The notes under the pieces were generated by a model. It was given only the letters and a program-made list of their open reading frames with translations, was not told the DNA's origin and searched no databases. This document shows, piece after piece, positions 23,892-33,941 of a stretch of DNA of 64,000 nucleotides. Origin of the DNA: Choanephora cucurbitarum (taxonomy: Eukaryota; Mucoromycota; Mucoromycetes; Mucorales; Choanephoraceae); the NCBI GenBank assembly GCA_025331435.1, contig JAIWNI010000101.1, positions 36,720 through 100,719 on the forward strand. Reading direction: 5' to 3'. The first letter of the stretch is position 1. Each line of letters begins with the position of its first letter. Both the position numbers and the translations under genes were made by a program.

Positions 23892-26440
23892 TCACGCTTC
23901 GAGCGCAGCCAATATACTGCTTCTTGTACAGAAGGATGCTGTTTTGCGATTGAAATTAGTGTTGGAGTGACTGATGGTTCTTGAGAATGTGGGAAGAGTT
24001 TGTTGGAACAGCAAAGTTGTAATTCCGGAAATAGCAATAACAAAGGTAGACAGTTTGTCATGGCCACTTACCCCACGACCATTCCTAGCAGATGGGCGTT
24101 CAAGGCTCAAGCAGTGGAGTGCGCCTTTCATGTTTCTATATACTGTTTTGCCTTTCACTGGTATCAGCTGCTTTGGATGTTGAAGTTTTTTGGAAGCAAT
24201 ATACACAGGTTTGCGACGTATTGTTTTCGTTAATGATGCTGGCTGTTGTATAACAGGCATGATTATCCCGTTTCCAAATACCACCATAGCGTAAGTGTTG
24301 TTTGATTCTGGAGCCAACACCTATACCTCTATCACCAATCATCATTGTCAACTGCTTTTGGGGTGACCGAAGTCCTGCCTTCTGCTTGCCTTTTCGATCT
24401 TGGATTGCTTCTACCTTAGGGTTTAACCAAAGACGTTCTCGAGCACAAACACGATCTTTTGACTTCTTCATAAACATTTCTCTTCTCATATCACCCTTCT
24501 TCATCTTGGTATTCCGGTAGAAGCTTCTCACCACATTCTTGTTATCTTGCAAGCACCTGTACGCATTCCAAACATCTTCTTTATTCTTGACAGTAGTGAA
24601 ATTCTGGCGTGACAATGCTGTTTCTGCTTCAGCAACTTGCGGACTGTTTCTCTTCATCAACGCCAACTCATGTCTGTAATGGAAATTTCTACTTGCAAAA
24701 TCAACATCTTCAGCCGAGACTGTCTTTGCTTCAGGCAATGGTTGGAACTCAGGTTCAGTTTGTTCCATCAAAGCAGCGAAACGGTTGTGAAGTTTCAAGT
24801 GGTAGACATATCGTTCAAGCGAAACAGGTACTGATTCTGACATTTTTACAATGCCATTGTCCGTGCCAGAGAAAACGAAATCTTGGGAGGCTTGTAGAGG
24901 ATCTAGATCGAGTTTTGCATCTTCAGACTTGAATATATCACCTCGTTCGTTAACACCAGTTTTTTGGATACGTTTCAAAGTCTTTTCAGCCTTTTGCTTT
25001 CCCTTGTCTTTTTTAGGCATGGCAAGAGCTCTACGTCGAATATACAGGTTAAATCTTTGATCAGACAACTCACGCTTGCATTCTTCAACAGCTAAATAAC
25101 TGTTGTATCTTTTTTCTTTTAGCAAATTTATGAGCTGAGATAATTCCTTTTGAATGTCATCTAAGGCTTTCTTCTGTAGCTCGGTATGTATAGCCACTGG
25201 CAGTTCCTGCTGACCAGATTGAGTACCCCTGAGTTTGTTGATTGCGTTGCGAATGATGTTAAAGATATCTGGCAAGCAGCCACAAAGACCGGCTTCAGCT
25301 TCTTCGGAAGGAGTGGGTGGTCTAGATGGTTCGGTTGGTAGAGCTTGAGTTGCAGAAGGTTGGAAGAAGGGATTTTTCCAAGGCAGCAATTTCATCCTTG
25401 ATAATATTCTTGTCTTTTTCGGACTGCGGCAGGATTTCCTGTCAAGTTGATTCTGGAATATTGCTAGTGGAAGGCTGCTTTCTTAAAGAAGCTGTTGTCT
25501 CCTTGGGCTTGTTCGTCTTTGTACCTAACAACCTTACATGTGGTAAGCCGGGGAGAATGGCGATGTTGTGTGCGAATATTAACTTATTTCTTTTGCATGC
25601 TGCTTGAATGCTTGCCATATCAAAAAATGAATTAAACACGGCATCCTTATGATTGTAGACATCAATTGCACGTTGAAGCGGTGTACCATCATATTTAAAG
25701 AATCTTAGTTTTTGTTGACCATGATTACAATACAAAGAGCAAAGAAGTTCTGCATTCATTCGGAAAGCTTTTAGGCTGGCAGAAGGCATAGGACACATGT
25801 TGCGATTAAATCTAGCATAACCGGCACAGCGGAGAAGATCATTTGTAAGGATAATAAATGGAAACTGGTGACCAATAGATTCATAGTTTGCCTTTGACGG
25901 AATATATGGTTTGAGCCTTGTGACAATAAGTAAGCATACATCAATCTCATGCTCTGCAAGATCAGCATGTTTATCCATCAAGGATTCACGAGTGAGATCG
26001 TAGTTAGCAAATAACAAGCTCTTTATCAGACCCTTCATTTCAAATATATGCCTTCTACTAGCATCTTGGCTACTATCCCTCAAAGCATCTTCTTCTCCAA
26101 TTATATCTACTTCTTCAACACTGGAATAATCATCAGGAGATGGTGGCAAAGCAGCTTCTTCAGATACTTGTTTGCCCATGGCTGATTCTTCTAACGAGGA
26201 TCTCATCGGTTCTTTGCCTTTGCTAGATTTGATCTTCAGAGGCTTAGGGAGAGACTTCGCAAAGTGACCTTCAGCAGATATTACCAATCTTTTACTGCCT
26301 TCAGCTCGTTCTTAAAAAAAAAGATAAATTACACATCTATTCAATCAGACTCATCATGCTGGCCCTCAAAGGCAGCTTTAGCCGCTCGAAACGGCTGACA
26401 GTAGGAAAGGACAATGAGCCATTGTTTGAGATAGAGCCTG
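23892..26440 (-). pseudogene. decayed Fanzor/TnpB-like RuvC nuclease gene
   Basis: Three minus-strand frames read as one ancient protein: up to 25442 (begins near 26308), 25395..24136 and about 24185..23892. The first frame ends at a TGA (25442-25444) but continues past it as QEILPQSEKDKNIIKDE before a frameshift near 25375. A second frameshift lies in an A-run near 24185. The TnpB/Fanzor order is visible: RuvC-I FSGTDNGIVKMS (D at about 24861), a long insertion, GDRGIGVGSRIK, RuvC-II with TS motif NENNTSQTC (E at about 24228), a zinc ribbon starting CVYC and continuing HCLSLERPS, where the fourth zinc Cys appears replaced by Arg, and RuvC-III SGHDKLS (D at about 24059). An N-terminal remnant (AAFEGQHDESD) lies near 26340-26390. 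Fanzors are eukaryotic RNA-guided nucleases carried by transposons. This copy is broken. No terminal repeats were identified. Confidence 0.7.
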
Positions 26441-27530
26441 ATTGAACAATATAGTTATTTACAGTAACGCAATTTTTGTACACAATACAGTAAGAGAAAG
26501 ATAGACAGGGAAAAAAGCTGCAAGAGAAGAATTGCTCCTAGCTATATCTGTGTTACAGCAATCAATACAGTTTATTAATCCTTTCTAAAGATAGCCAACA
26601 TACATGAAAAGATCTCTTTTATATGAGTATAGTATGCTTTTATTTTAAAAATATTAGACTACTTGTTTGGTATCAAGTTGTACACTTTAGACCGTTTTGC
26701 ATGTGGAGTGAACGTTATTCACTAAAAAAGAAATCATCAAATCCATTGCTGGGGAAATAATAGCAAGAAGTCTTCTAAGGCGGACAATTTTCTTTCTTCA
26801 GAGAAAGCGAAGCTTCTGAAAGAACAATGGTATCAAATGCTTGATTTATATATACAAAGGTTAACAACCAAGTTTGATCTTGATACTTCTTGTGATCTCC
26901 CTTCCCAAACAGAAACAAACTTCCTTTTGTTTATAGCAGGAGGCAAGTCATTTCATAAAGATATATAGAGAGACTCTCGACACTCATTTCATATGCCTTA
27001 AAATGCATATTGCTGATGATTTTTACCCAAAAAAACAATATTACAAACTTGATTTCATAAAGGGGAGCACTTTTTCGTTTTCAAAAGGACTTCCTTCATT
27101 CTATCAGGCAAGTCAGAAGGTCCTCTAAACGTTCAGCCAGAATGATGTTACTCAAAAGCATGTCTTTCATTGACCCTTCTAGTAATGCTCCTTAAGCGAA
27201 ATACAGCTCTTGTAAGGATTGCAGGACGTTACTGGCTTCGTTTCTGAGACAAAGCTTACTCCATTAGCTTAATTGTCTGACTCACTTTTGTTTCTTATTT
27301 GTAGCTGAACAAGCCTGCAATCGCTGGAATTTTCTTGATGAGTCTCTTTGGTAGAAGAGAAAGAGAGAGTTCAGTAATGTTCTTTATGAGCCTACCCATC
27401 AATAGACTTTGTGTAAAAACTTAAATGAGCGCTGGTAATAGCAACTCTTATTGGCTAAAATCGTCCAATCGTATTGCTTATTTTTAACGGAGTAGTCCAC
27501 CAGACACAGCAGCCCCGCCAAGTAACAAGC
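26441..27530. other. intergenic up to the retrotransposon; probable upstream part of the RPS27 promoter region
   Basis: About 1.1 kb with no recognised gene. The last part would have been directly joined to the sequence at 32986 before the retrotransposon inserted. Confidence 0.45.
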
Positions 27531-27859
27531 TGAAAGGTGGTAAAATGGTGTGTATTTAGGGAATCATCGATTTGCCCTTTTCTTTTCTGGTTACTTCTCT
27601 GTCTTCTTGTGTATCTGTTACACCTATAGTACAATCCTTTATATATTTATCCTTTATTTTATTACTTTGTTCTTTCTTCGGATTTTGTCTCAAACATAAC
27701 TCGAGAATTAGAAAAAGTAAGCCATTTTTTTTTACAATATCAATATCATATCATATACTTATCCAATAAAGCTTTTTACTATATATATTATCTTAAATAT
27801 ATTACAGACTAGTTAAATTCTATCTCCAAATCCAATCCGAAACAAATCCCAATATTTCA
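27531..27859 (+). repeat. 5' LTR
   Basis: 329 bp starting TGAAAGGTGG and ending AATATTTCA. It contains AT-rich promoter-like sequence and AATAAAG around 27766. No clear 18-nt primer-binding site complementary to a tRNA 3' end directly follows; the next bases are ATAGTTTTTC. Confidence 0.95.
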
Positions 27860-27904
27860 ATAGTTTTTCTAAATAAGAGAACATCATCAAGTAAAGAAAG
27901 TAAC

Positions 27905-30900
27905 ATGGCGCAAGTGAACATGCTAGCTGCTGGTGTGATTCGCATTCCAGAGTTCAACGAGAAAATGGACCCTGCCCAGTGGTTAAAGACATTTGAAGCT
28001 AATATGAATGTCATCAAAATGGACGATGAGCAAAAACTGAGCTTAGTCACTGGTTATCTTGCATCAACCTTAATCTCAAGCTGGTATTACCAACACGAAT
28101 TCTCTGATTGGAATCAGTTTAAGACCAAGTTAACCGAAAGGTTTCAAGCACCTAAAGTCAATATGAATACACTCTTGGGGAAGATACTGTCTGCAGGCCG
28201 TCTGGAAAATGAATCTATCAAAGACTATAATAATAGATTTGACCAAATGGTAGCTAGTTATGACAAGGCGAGAAGCAAGAATGAAGGCTGGGGTTCCATC
28301 AACACCAAGGTTCTCAAAGATACATATGTAGATGGGTTGAAGCCTCACTATTTAAAAATCATTGTCAAACAGCATGTCCCAAAGGATTTGATCGAAGCAC
28401 AAAAGATAGCTCTTAGAGAGTGCGATGATGCCGAAGAAGTAATGCTGACTAAACATGTTGTGAAAGGTGTCACGGCAGAAGTCCAACTCAAGGAGGACAA
28501 TGTGTTCATGAAGGACAAGGCCACAAAGAAGCAAGAAAACTATCCCGAAAAGAAACACAAGGATATAGAAAAGAAAGTCGAGGATCTTACTGAATCTCTT
28601 CAACGTCTCACACTTCTGGTCGAAAGGAATCAAGTACCCTCTAAAAATACTTGTTACAACTGCCAAGAGTCAGGACATGTAGCCAATAACTGTAGGAAGA
28701 GTTGTAAACTTTGTCAAGGACAGTTAGGAGAGCATTTGTTTTGGAATTGCCCAAAGTATGAGAAAAGGCCCACTTCAAGTTCCTTCCTAGTTATGAAAGC
28801 TAATAAAGAAGAACCTTCTACAAACTATACTGAAACCTATGCTGTGGAGAAAAGAAAACACGAGAGTAGTTCTGAAAGGGATGTACGAGTATCTCGAAGT
28901 GGAAAGAGAAATAAGGTTCATGACACCATCCCACCTCACTTAAAGAAGAAACAGGTTACACCGGGCAAAGTAACTCCAGAAACACAAGGGAAAAACACTC
29001 CGGATATGGTAAAAACTCCCAAAACCAATGATTCCAAGGACCTTGTGCAAGGAATAGACATCAACGAGATCTTGCATTCCAAGAGGTATACAAGTTCCTT
29101 AGATGAACTGATGAAGATCCCAGGAGTAAGAACAGCTATATTGAGGAAGACTAAGAAGACTCGAAAATCTCCCAAAACCAAAAGCATCTCAAATAAAGAA
29201 ATTGTTGAAGTGTATAGAGTAGAAAGAGGCAACACTATTCGTCAATTTGCTAATAACATCAATAATGGTACCGGGGCTCCTCGTGTGGAAGCAATCGTGG
29301 GTGGCGAAATGCTAGTTGATGCCATTCTTGACGCGGGATCTCACTGCTCTATTATGAGTCGAAGTCTCGCCGAGGACCTTAATGTACCTATTACGAATGG
29401 TGATTCCACTGCTGGAAGTCGTATGGCAGATGGCAACTTAGTCAGACCGATTGGTGAAGTAAAGGAATTGCTAGTATCAGTCCAAGGTGTATTGGTTAAA
29501 ATGTCTTTCGTTGTCTTCAAGAACCCGCCGTATGATCTGCTATTGGGTAGTGATTGCATGAAGCTGTTAGGTATCGCAGCTGATTATTCCACATCTCACT
29601 TCTCCATAAGAACAGATAATGGACTGGTCCCATTAGAAGTTGCATTCGATACACACATACTCAGGAAGCAAAGGTTGAATCAAGGAGAACTTTCGTCCTC
29701 TGAGAGTGAAAAAGACTACACTTCGGATGAAGACGGATCTACTGAGGACGATACATATGACTCCTATTACGAAAGTTACCTTGTTATTCCTTGTAAAGAT
29801 GAGGGTGAAACATACTACACTATGGCTAATGAAAGATATAATGACCAGGCAATTGTTCCATTGGATCCAACTGAACCCACATCAGATGAAGTGAAAACAC
29901 AAGTATTGGAGACAAAAATAGGAGAATGTATTGAATTGGACGAGAATCAGAAGCATCAATTATTGAACATACTCAAGGACTACCTAGTGGTATTTGGAAT
30001 AGATTATAATGATCTTAAACAAACCCATCTAGTAAAATTGCACATCGAAACAGGAGACCACCAACCAATACTCAAGAAACCGAATAAATACATGTCGCAC
30101 TCCGAGCTAGAAGACTTGAAAATGGAACTTGACAAAATGTTGAAGACCGGTCAAATTGTCCCTACAATGCATCTCCCAAACAAGGAAGGCAAAAATTCTT
30201 TCGGATGGGCTTTCCCTGTCATGTATGTTGGAAAAAAGAACACGAAAGAAAGGAGACTCGTAGTACAGTTCCAAGAATTGAATGCGATCACGAAAAGGGA
30301 TCCATGGCCTCTGCCATCTATAACGCACCTAATGGAGTCATATGCAGGTGCAAAATATTTCACAACAATAGACCTTCTGAAAGGGTTCAACCAAATCCAA
30401 GTTGAAGATGACAGCATACACAAACTGACTATGACTACACCGTGGGGTTGTTATTCTTACAAAGTCATGCCTTTTGGGATTGTGAATGGACCTGCTTGCT
30501 TCTCTAGGGCCATTTATCTGGCGATGCAAGACTTTATTGATCAATTCGTTACGACGTATATCGATGATATAACTATATACTCGAAGACATTTGACGAACA
30601 TTTACAGCATATTGCTATGGTGTTAAAAAGATTAGCAGAAGTGAATATGACAGTAAAACCATCCAAAGCTCAATTTGCAAACAAGGAGGTCGAAGTCCTT
30701 GGGTTCTCTATATCCAGTCAAGGAATCGCGCCGTGTCAAGCAAATATAGATAAAGTCATAGCCTTCCCTGTGCCCAGAAACAAAACAGACATTAGAGCCT
30801 TCTCCGCCTTAGCAGGTTTTTATCGACGCCATATCAATTGTTTCAGCGATATAATTAGTCCCTTGAACGATCTTCTAAAGAAAGCCGCAAAGTTTGTATG

Positions 30901-32644
30901 GGAACGAAAACACCAGGAAGCCTTTGAAGAAGTTAAGAATGCTATTGGTAATGCAACACAATTGAAGTATCCAAATCCTAAGGCACAATACAAGTTATAT
31001 TGTGATGCTAGTGATCTAGGTATAGGAGCCGTGCTGGTGCAATGGGATCAAGAAATAATGGAAGACAGACCCGTCTGTTTCCTCTCACGAAAGTTGACCC
31101 CTACAGAATCCAATTACCCTACGGTTGAAAAGGAGTGTCTATCATTGGTGTTTGCGTTGTCCAGGTTGAGAAGATATGTGTTGGATAAAGAGCTGGTTAT
31201 CCTTACAGACAGCACCGCAGTAAAATATTTGTTTACAAAATCAAATCCGGGTAGCCGTCTGCAACGATGGATAGTAGCAGTACAAGAATTCAAATACCAA
31301 GTACAGCACTTGCCTGGGAAGAGGAACATCGCTGCTGACGTTATGTCACGTTACCCGCCTATGAAACTAGAAGAAGGAGATGAAGAATCACCCGACTACC
31401 ATCTATACAATTCTTGGTTGATTGAAAGAGTAGAAGAAAGATATGAGACTCACTTAGCACAAATACATGAGGCATTACAAAAAGAAGCAAATGGAGAAAA
31501 TACTGGTGACAAGAAACATCGAAATCTCTCCAGGTTTAGATTAGGAAAAGAAAAGTCGTTGTTACGCAAAGTTGGTGATAGATACGTGAAGGTGCCCACC
31601 TATGAAGAAAGGGAGAAGATATTGAAAGAAGTGCACGATGGACATGGCCATTTTGGTCAGGAAGCAACCTGGCAACGTCTGTACAGCCAATATTGGTGGC
31701 CGGAAGCTTACCAGACAGTAAAAGAATACGTCAAGACTTGCGAAGAATGTCAAATTCATTCTTATTTGCCCAACAAATTAGAATCAAAAGGGATCGTTCC
31801 AATTAAGAACCTATTTGAAAGGTTTGCCATAGATTATGTGGGGCCATTTCCCACCAGTGACAGAAAAAACAAGTATATCATTACCGCAGTGGAATACTAT
31901 ACCGGTTGGCCTATCGCCAAGGCAGTAAGAAGAGCCGATTCTGATACTACGGTGAAGTTCTTGTACGAAGACATCTTCTGTAACTTTGGTCCCAGTGCAA
32001 AGTTATTATCCGATAACGGCACCCACTTTACAAGCGAAGAAGTAGAAAAATTCGTCCAGTTCGTCAACACAACTCACCAGTTCGCAGCACCATATCATCC
32101 ACAAACAAACGGAAAAGTAGAACATTTGAACGGGGTCTTGGTCCGAGGTATCAGGAAAATGGTGGAAAATAATCCTAAGAATTGGGACACATACCTGCCG
32201 GTCATATTGTACGCCTATCGAACGAAAGTTCACAAGACATTTGGTATATCACCCTTCGAAGCCCTATATGGAGTACCGCCTAGGTCAACAGATAACGATC
32301 CATTGCAAACACTTGGTAGAAAACTAGGTATAGAAAGACTGTACTTATTGTTGGACAAGAGACTGGGTGATGAAGAAGCGTATTTTGCTCGTCAAGAAAG
32401 GAAAGAAGCAGCGAAGACCAAATTAGAAATTGGTGATCAAGTTATTAGGACCAAAGCAATCAAGAAGAATAAGCTGGATGCAAACTACCAAGACCACGTA
32501 TATGTAATCCTAGGCAAATTTCACAACAATACATATATCTTGATGAATCATCAAGGTCAAAAGATTAAGAGAGCAGTCAATGGCAACCATTTGAAGAAAT
32601 TTAATGCAAGAAAGAATCAAGCATTAAATATATTCAAGGCTTAA
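27905..32644 (+). CDS. Gag-Pol polyprotein of the Ty3/Gypsy retrotransposon
   Basis: A single uninterrupted frame of 1579 aa. Gag capsid-like region about 1-200; zinc knuckle CYNCQESGHVANNC (250-263), followed by a second, unusual C-x2-C-x6-H-x4-C knuckle; aspartic protease with LDAGS (D476); reverse transcriptase with FTTIDLLKGF and YIDD (885-888); RNase H with LYCDAS (D1034); integrase zinc region with a His around 1244 and CEEC at 1279; catalytic core D1310 (FAIDYVG), D1370 (LSDNG) and E1406 (NGKVEH), spaced as D-x59-D-x35-E. The C-terminus ends in a short basic tail (LKKFNARKN) with no chromodomain visible. Gag and Pol are fused without frameshift or stop. Every catalytic residue checked is present, so the element could be autonomous. 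Confidence 0.95.
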   Translation: MAQVNMLAAGVIRIPEFNEKMDPAQWLKTFEANMNVIKMDDEQKLSLVTGYLASTLISSWYYQHEFSDWNQFKTKLTERFQAPKVNMNTLLGKILSAGRLENESIKDYNNRFDQMVASYDKARSKNEGWGSINTKVLKDTYVDGLKPHYLKIIVKQHVPKDLIEAQKIALRECDDAEEVMLTKHVVKGVTAEVQLKEDNVFMKDKATKKQENYPEKKHKDIEKKVEDLTESLQRLTLLVERNQVPSKNTCYNCQESGHVANNCRKSCKLCQGQLGEHLFWNCPKYEKRPTSSSFLVMKANKEEPSTNYTETYAVEKRKHESSSERDVRVSRSGKRNKVHDTIPPHLKKKQVTPGKVTPETQGKNTPDMVKTPKTNDSKDLVQGIDINEILHSKRYTSSLDELMKIPGVRTAILRKTKKTRKSPKTKSISNKEIVEVYRVERGNTIRQFANNINNGTGAPRVEAIVGGEMLVDAILDAGSHCSIMSRSLAEDLNVPITNGDSTAGSRMADGNLVRPIGEVKELLVSVQGVLVKMSFVVFKNPPYDLLLGSDCMKLLGIAADYSTSHFSIRTDNGLVPLEVAFDTHILRKQRLNQGELSSSESEKDYTSDEDGSTEDDTYDSYYESYLVIPCKDEGETYYTMANERYNDQAIVPLDPTEPTSDEVKTQVLETKIGECIELDENQKHQLLNILKDYLVVFGIDYNDLKQTHLVKLHIETGDHQPILKKPNKYMSHSELEDLKMELDKMLKTGQIVPTMHLPNKEGKNSFGWAFPVMYVGKKNTKERRLVVQFQELNAITKRDPWPLPSITHLMESYAGAKYFTTIDLLKGFNQIQVEDDSIHKLTMTTPWGCYSYKVMPFGIVNGPACFSRAIYLAMQDFIDQFVTTYIDDITIYSKTFDEHLQHIAMVLKRLAEVNMTVKPSKAQFANKEVEVLGFSISSQGIAPCQANIDKVIAFPVPRNKTDIRAFSALAGFYRRHINCFSDIISPLNDLLKKAAKFVWERKHQEAFEEVKNAIGNATQLKYPNPKAQYKLYCDASDLGIGAVLVQWDQEIMEDRPVCFLSRKLTPTESNYPTVEKECLSLVFALSRLRRYVLDKELVILTDSTAVKYLFTKSNPGSRLQRWIVAVQEFKYQVQHLPGKRNIAADVMSRYPPMKLEEGDEESPDYHLYNSWLIERVEERYETHLAQIHEALQKEANGENTGDKKHRNLSRFRLGKEKSLLRKVGDRYVKVPTYEEREKILKEVHDGHGHFGQEATWQRLYSQYWWPEAYQTVKEYVKTCEECQIHSYLPNKLESKGIVPIKNLFERFAIDYVGPFPTSDRKNKYIITAVEYYTGWPIAKAVRRADSDTTVKFLYEDIFCNFGPSAKLLSDNGTHFTSEEVEKFVQFVNTTHQFAAPYHPQTNGKVEHLNGVLVRGIRKMVENNPKNWDTYLPVILYAYRTKVHKTFGISPFEALYGVPPRSTDNDPLQTLGRKLGIERLYLLLDKRLGDEEAYFARQERKEAAKTKLEIGDQVIRTKAIKKNKLDANYQDHVYVILGKFHNNTYILMNHQGQKIKRAVNGNHLKKFNARKNQALNIFKA

Positions 32645-32656
32645 GAGGGGGATGAC
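32643..32656 (+). other. polypurine tract
   Basis: The sequence AAGAGGGGGATGAC immediately precedes the 3' LTR, the expected plus-strand primer site. It overlaps the Gag-Pol stop codon. Confidence 0.8.
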
Positions 32657-32985
32657 TGAAAGGTGGTAAAATGGTGTGTATTTAGGGAATCATCGATTTG
32701 CCCTTTTCTTTTCTGGTTACTTCTCTGTCTTCTTGTGTATCTGTTACACCTATAGTACAATCCTTTATATATTTATCCTTTATTTTATTACTTTGTTCTT
32801 TCTTCGGATTTTGTCTCAAACATAACTCGAGAATTAGAAAAAGTAAGCCATTTTTTTTTACAATATCAATATCATATCATATACTTATCCAATAAAGCTT
32901 TTTACTATATATATTATCTTAAATATATTACAGACTAGTTAAATTCTATCTCCAAATCCAATCCGAAACAAATCCCAATATTTCA
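32657..32985 (+). repeat. 3' LTR
   Basis: 329 bp, apparently identical to the 5' LTR. It ends 130 bp upstream of the RPS27 start codon, in the same orientation. Confidence 0.95.
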
Positions 32986-33115
32986 AAGCGCTTCGGAGAA
33001 TAAAATAATATAGCGAGAAAGAAGGATGCCGGACCAATTGAAACTACAGCCAGAGTGCATCAAAACATATAGGCAAATGACAAACAATTAGAATCCTCCC
33101 TTTTCACCGAGCAAT

Positions 33116-33813
33116 ATGACCGTATGTAACATCAACCAACATCCTCCCCTACTATCCATCTGCTCTGCCTTAAGACTAGTGAACCAACATATTGGATTTG
33201 AATGGATGGATTGCGTATCTGAACGGATGGATGAAATACAATCAGTTTGTTCTCCATCCTCAGCAAAAGATCTCGATGCTTTTGAATGTTACATCTGTTC
33301 AACTTCCATTATTATGTTCACTTTTCTTCAAGAGAAGCAGCTTTCTATGTATTGGCTCAGTTAGACAGTACTCAGCGTATACACATTGCTCTTATTGACA
33401 ACTTTTATGTCTATTGGTGCACATGTGGTCTAACAAACGAATACATGACAGATCTCTTGTTTTCAAGTGTTCAGCAGCTAACAAAACTCATTTCTAAAAT
33501 AGTTGGCCATCGATCTTCTTAACCCCTCTGTCGAACACGAAAAGCGTTCTCACAAGCTCAAGAGACTCGTGCAATCTCCCAACTCCTACTTCATGGATGT
33601 TAAGTGCCCTGGTTGTTTGAACATCAGCACTGTTTTCAGCCACGCTCAAACTGTCGTCCTCTGTTCTTCTTGTGGTACTGTCTTGTGTCAACCCACTGGT
33701 GGTCGCGCTCGTTTGACTGAAGGTAAAGTTTGGATGATAGGATTGTTCGTATTAGAGTACTTATGGCTCTTGTTTTTTTTGTAGGTTGTTCTTTCCGTAG
33801 AAAGGCCAACTAA
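33116..33813 (+). CDS. RPS27: 40S ribosomal protein S27 (eS27)
   Basis: Three exons, 33116..33121, 33503..33722 and 33785..33813, give 84 aa, the normal eS27 length. The 6-nt first exon codes only Met-Thr; the second continues LAIDLLNPS. The zinc-binding part has CPGCLNI and CSSCGTVLC (C4 finger), followed by [12 protein letters not shown] and the C-terminal CSFRRKAN. Intron 1 is 381 nt with donor GTATGT, a branch-like GCTAAC near 33477 and acceptor AAATAG. A long first intron next to the start codon is common in ribosomal protein genes. A pyrimidine-rich CCTCCCTTTTC lies just before the ATG, as often in such genes. The LTR retrotransposon ends 130 bp before the ATG. The body is certain; the micro first exon is inferred. 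Confidence 0.88.
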
Positions 33814-33908
33814 GTCCAGTGCCTACATGCACCTCTTGCTCTTTAAATTGTTATGACTACGTAACAATAAAAGAAAAAAAGAAGAATATAAACAAAGTTT
33901 AATGATTG

Positions 33909-33910
<2 letters not shown>

Positions 33911-33939
<29 letters not shown>
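33911..33939. repeat. (GT)n microsatellite
   Basis: About 14.5 uninterrupted GT units shortly after the RPS27 3' end. Confidence 0.95.

Positions 33940-33941
<2 letters not shown>

Larger units (their letters stand above)
27531..32985 (+). mobile_element. complete Ty3/Gypsy LTR retrotransposon
   Basis: The element is 5455 bp: 5' LTR 27531..27859, one Gag-Pol frame 27905..32644, a polypurine tract and 3' LTR 32657..32985. The LTRs are both 329 bp, begin TGAAA and end TTTCA, and no difference was seen on reading them side by side. AAGC flanks the element on both sides (27527-27530 and 32986-32989), consistent with a short target-site duplication. The order protease, reverse transcriptase, RNase H, integrase is that of Ty3/Gypsy (Metaviridae). 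Intact coding and matching LTRs mean a recent insertion. It lies in the same direction as, and directly upstream of, RPS27. Confidence 0.95.

Noticed and set aside
23974..25060. Several plus-strand frames over the Fanzor relic
   Set aside because: The minus strand carries the ordered RuvC and zinc-ribbon motifs; the plus frames show none.
27572..27769. 65-aa frame repeated exactly at 32698-32895
   Set aside because: It lies inside both LTRs; the repetition comes from the LTR, not from a duplicated gene.
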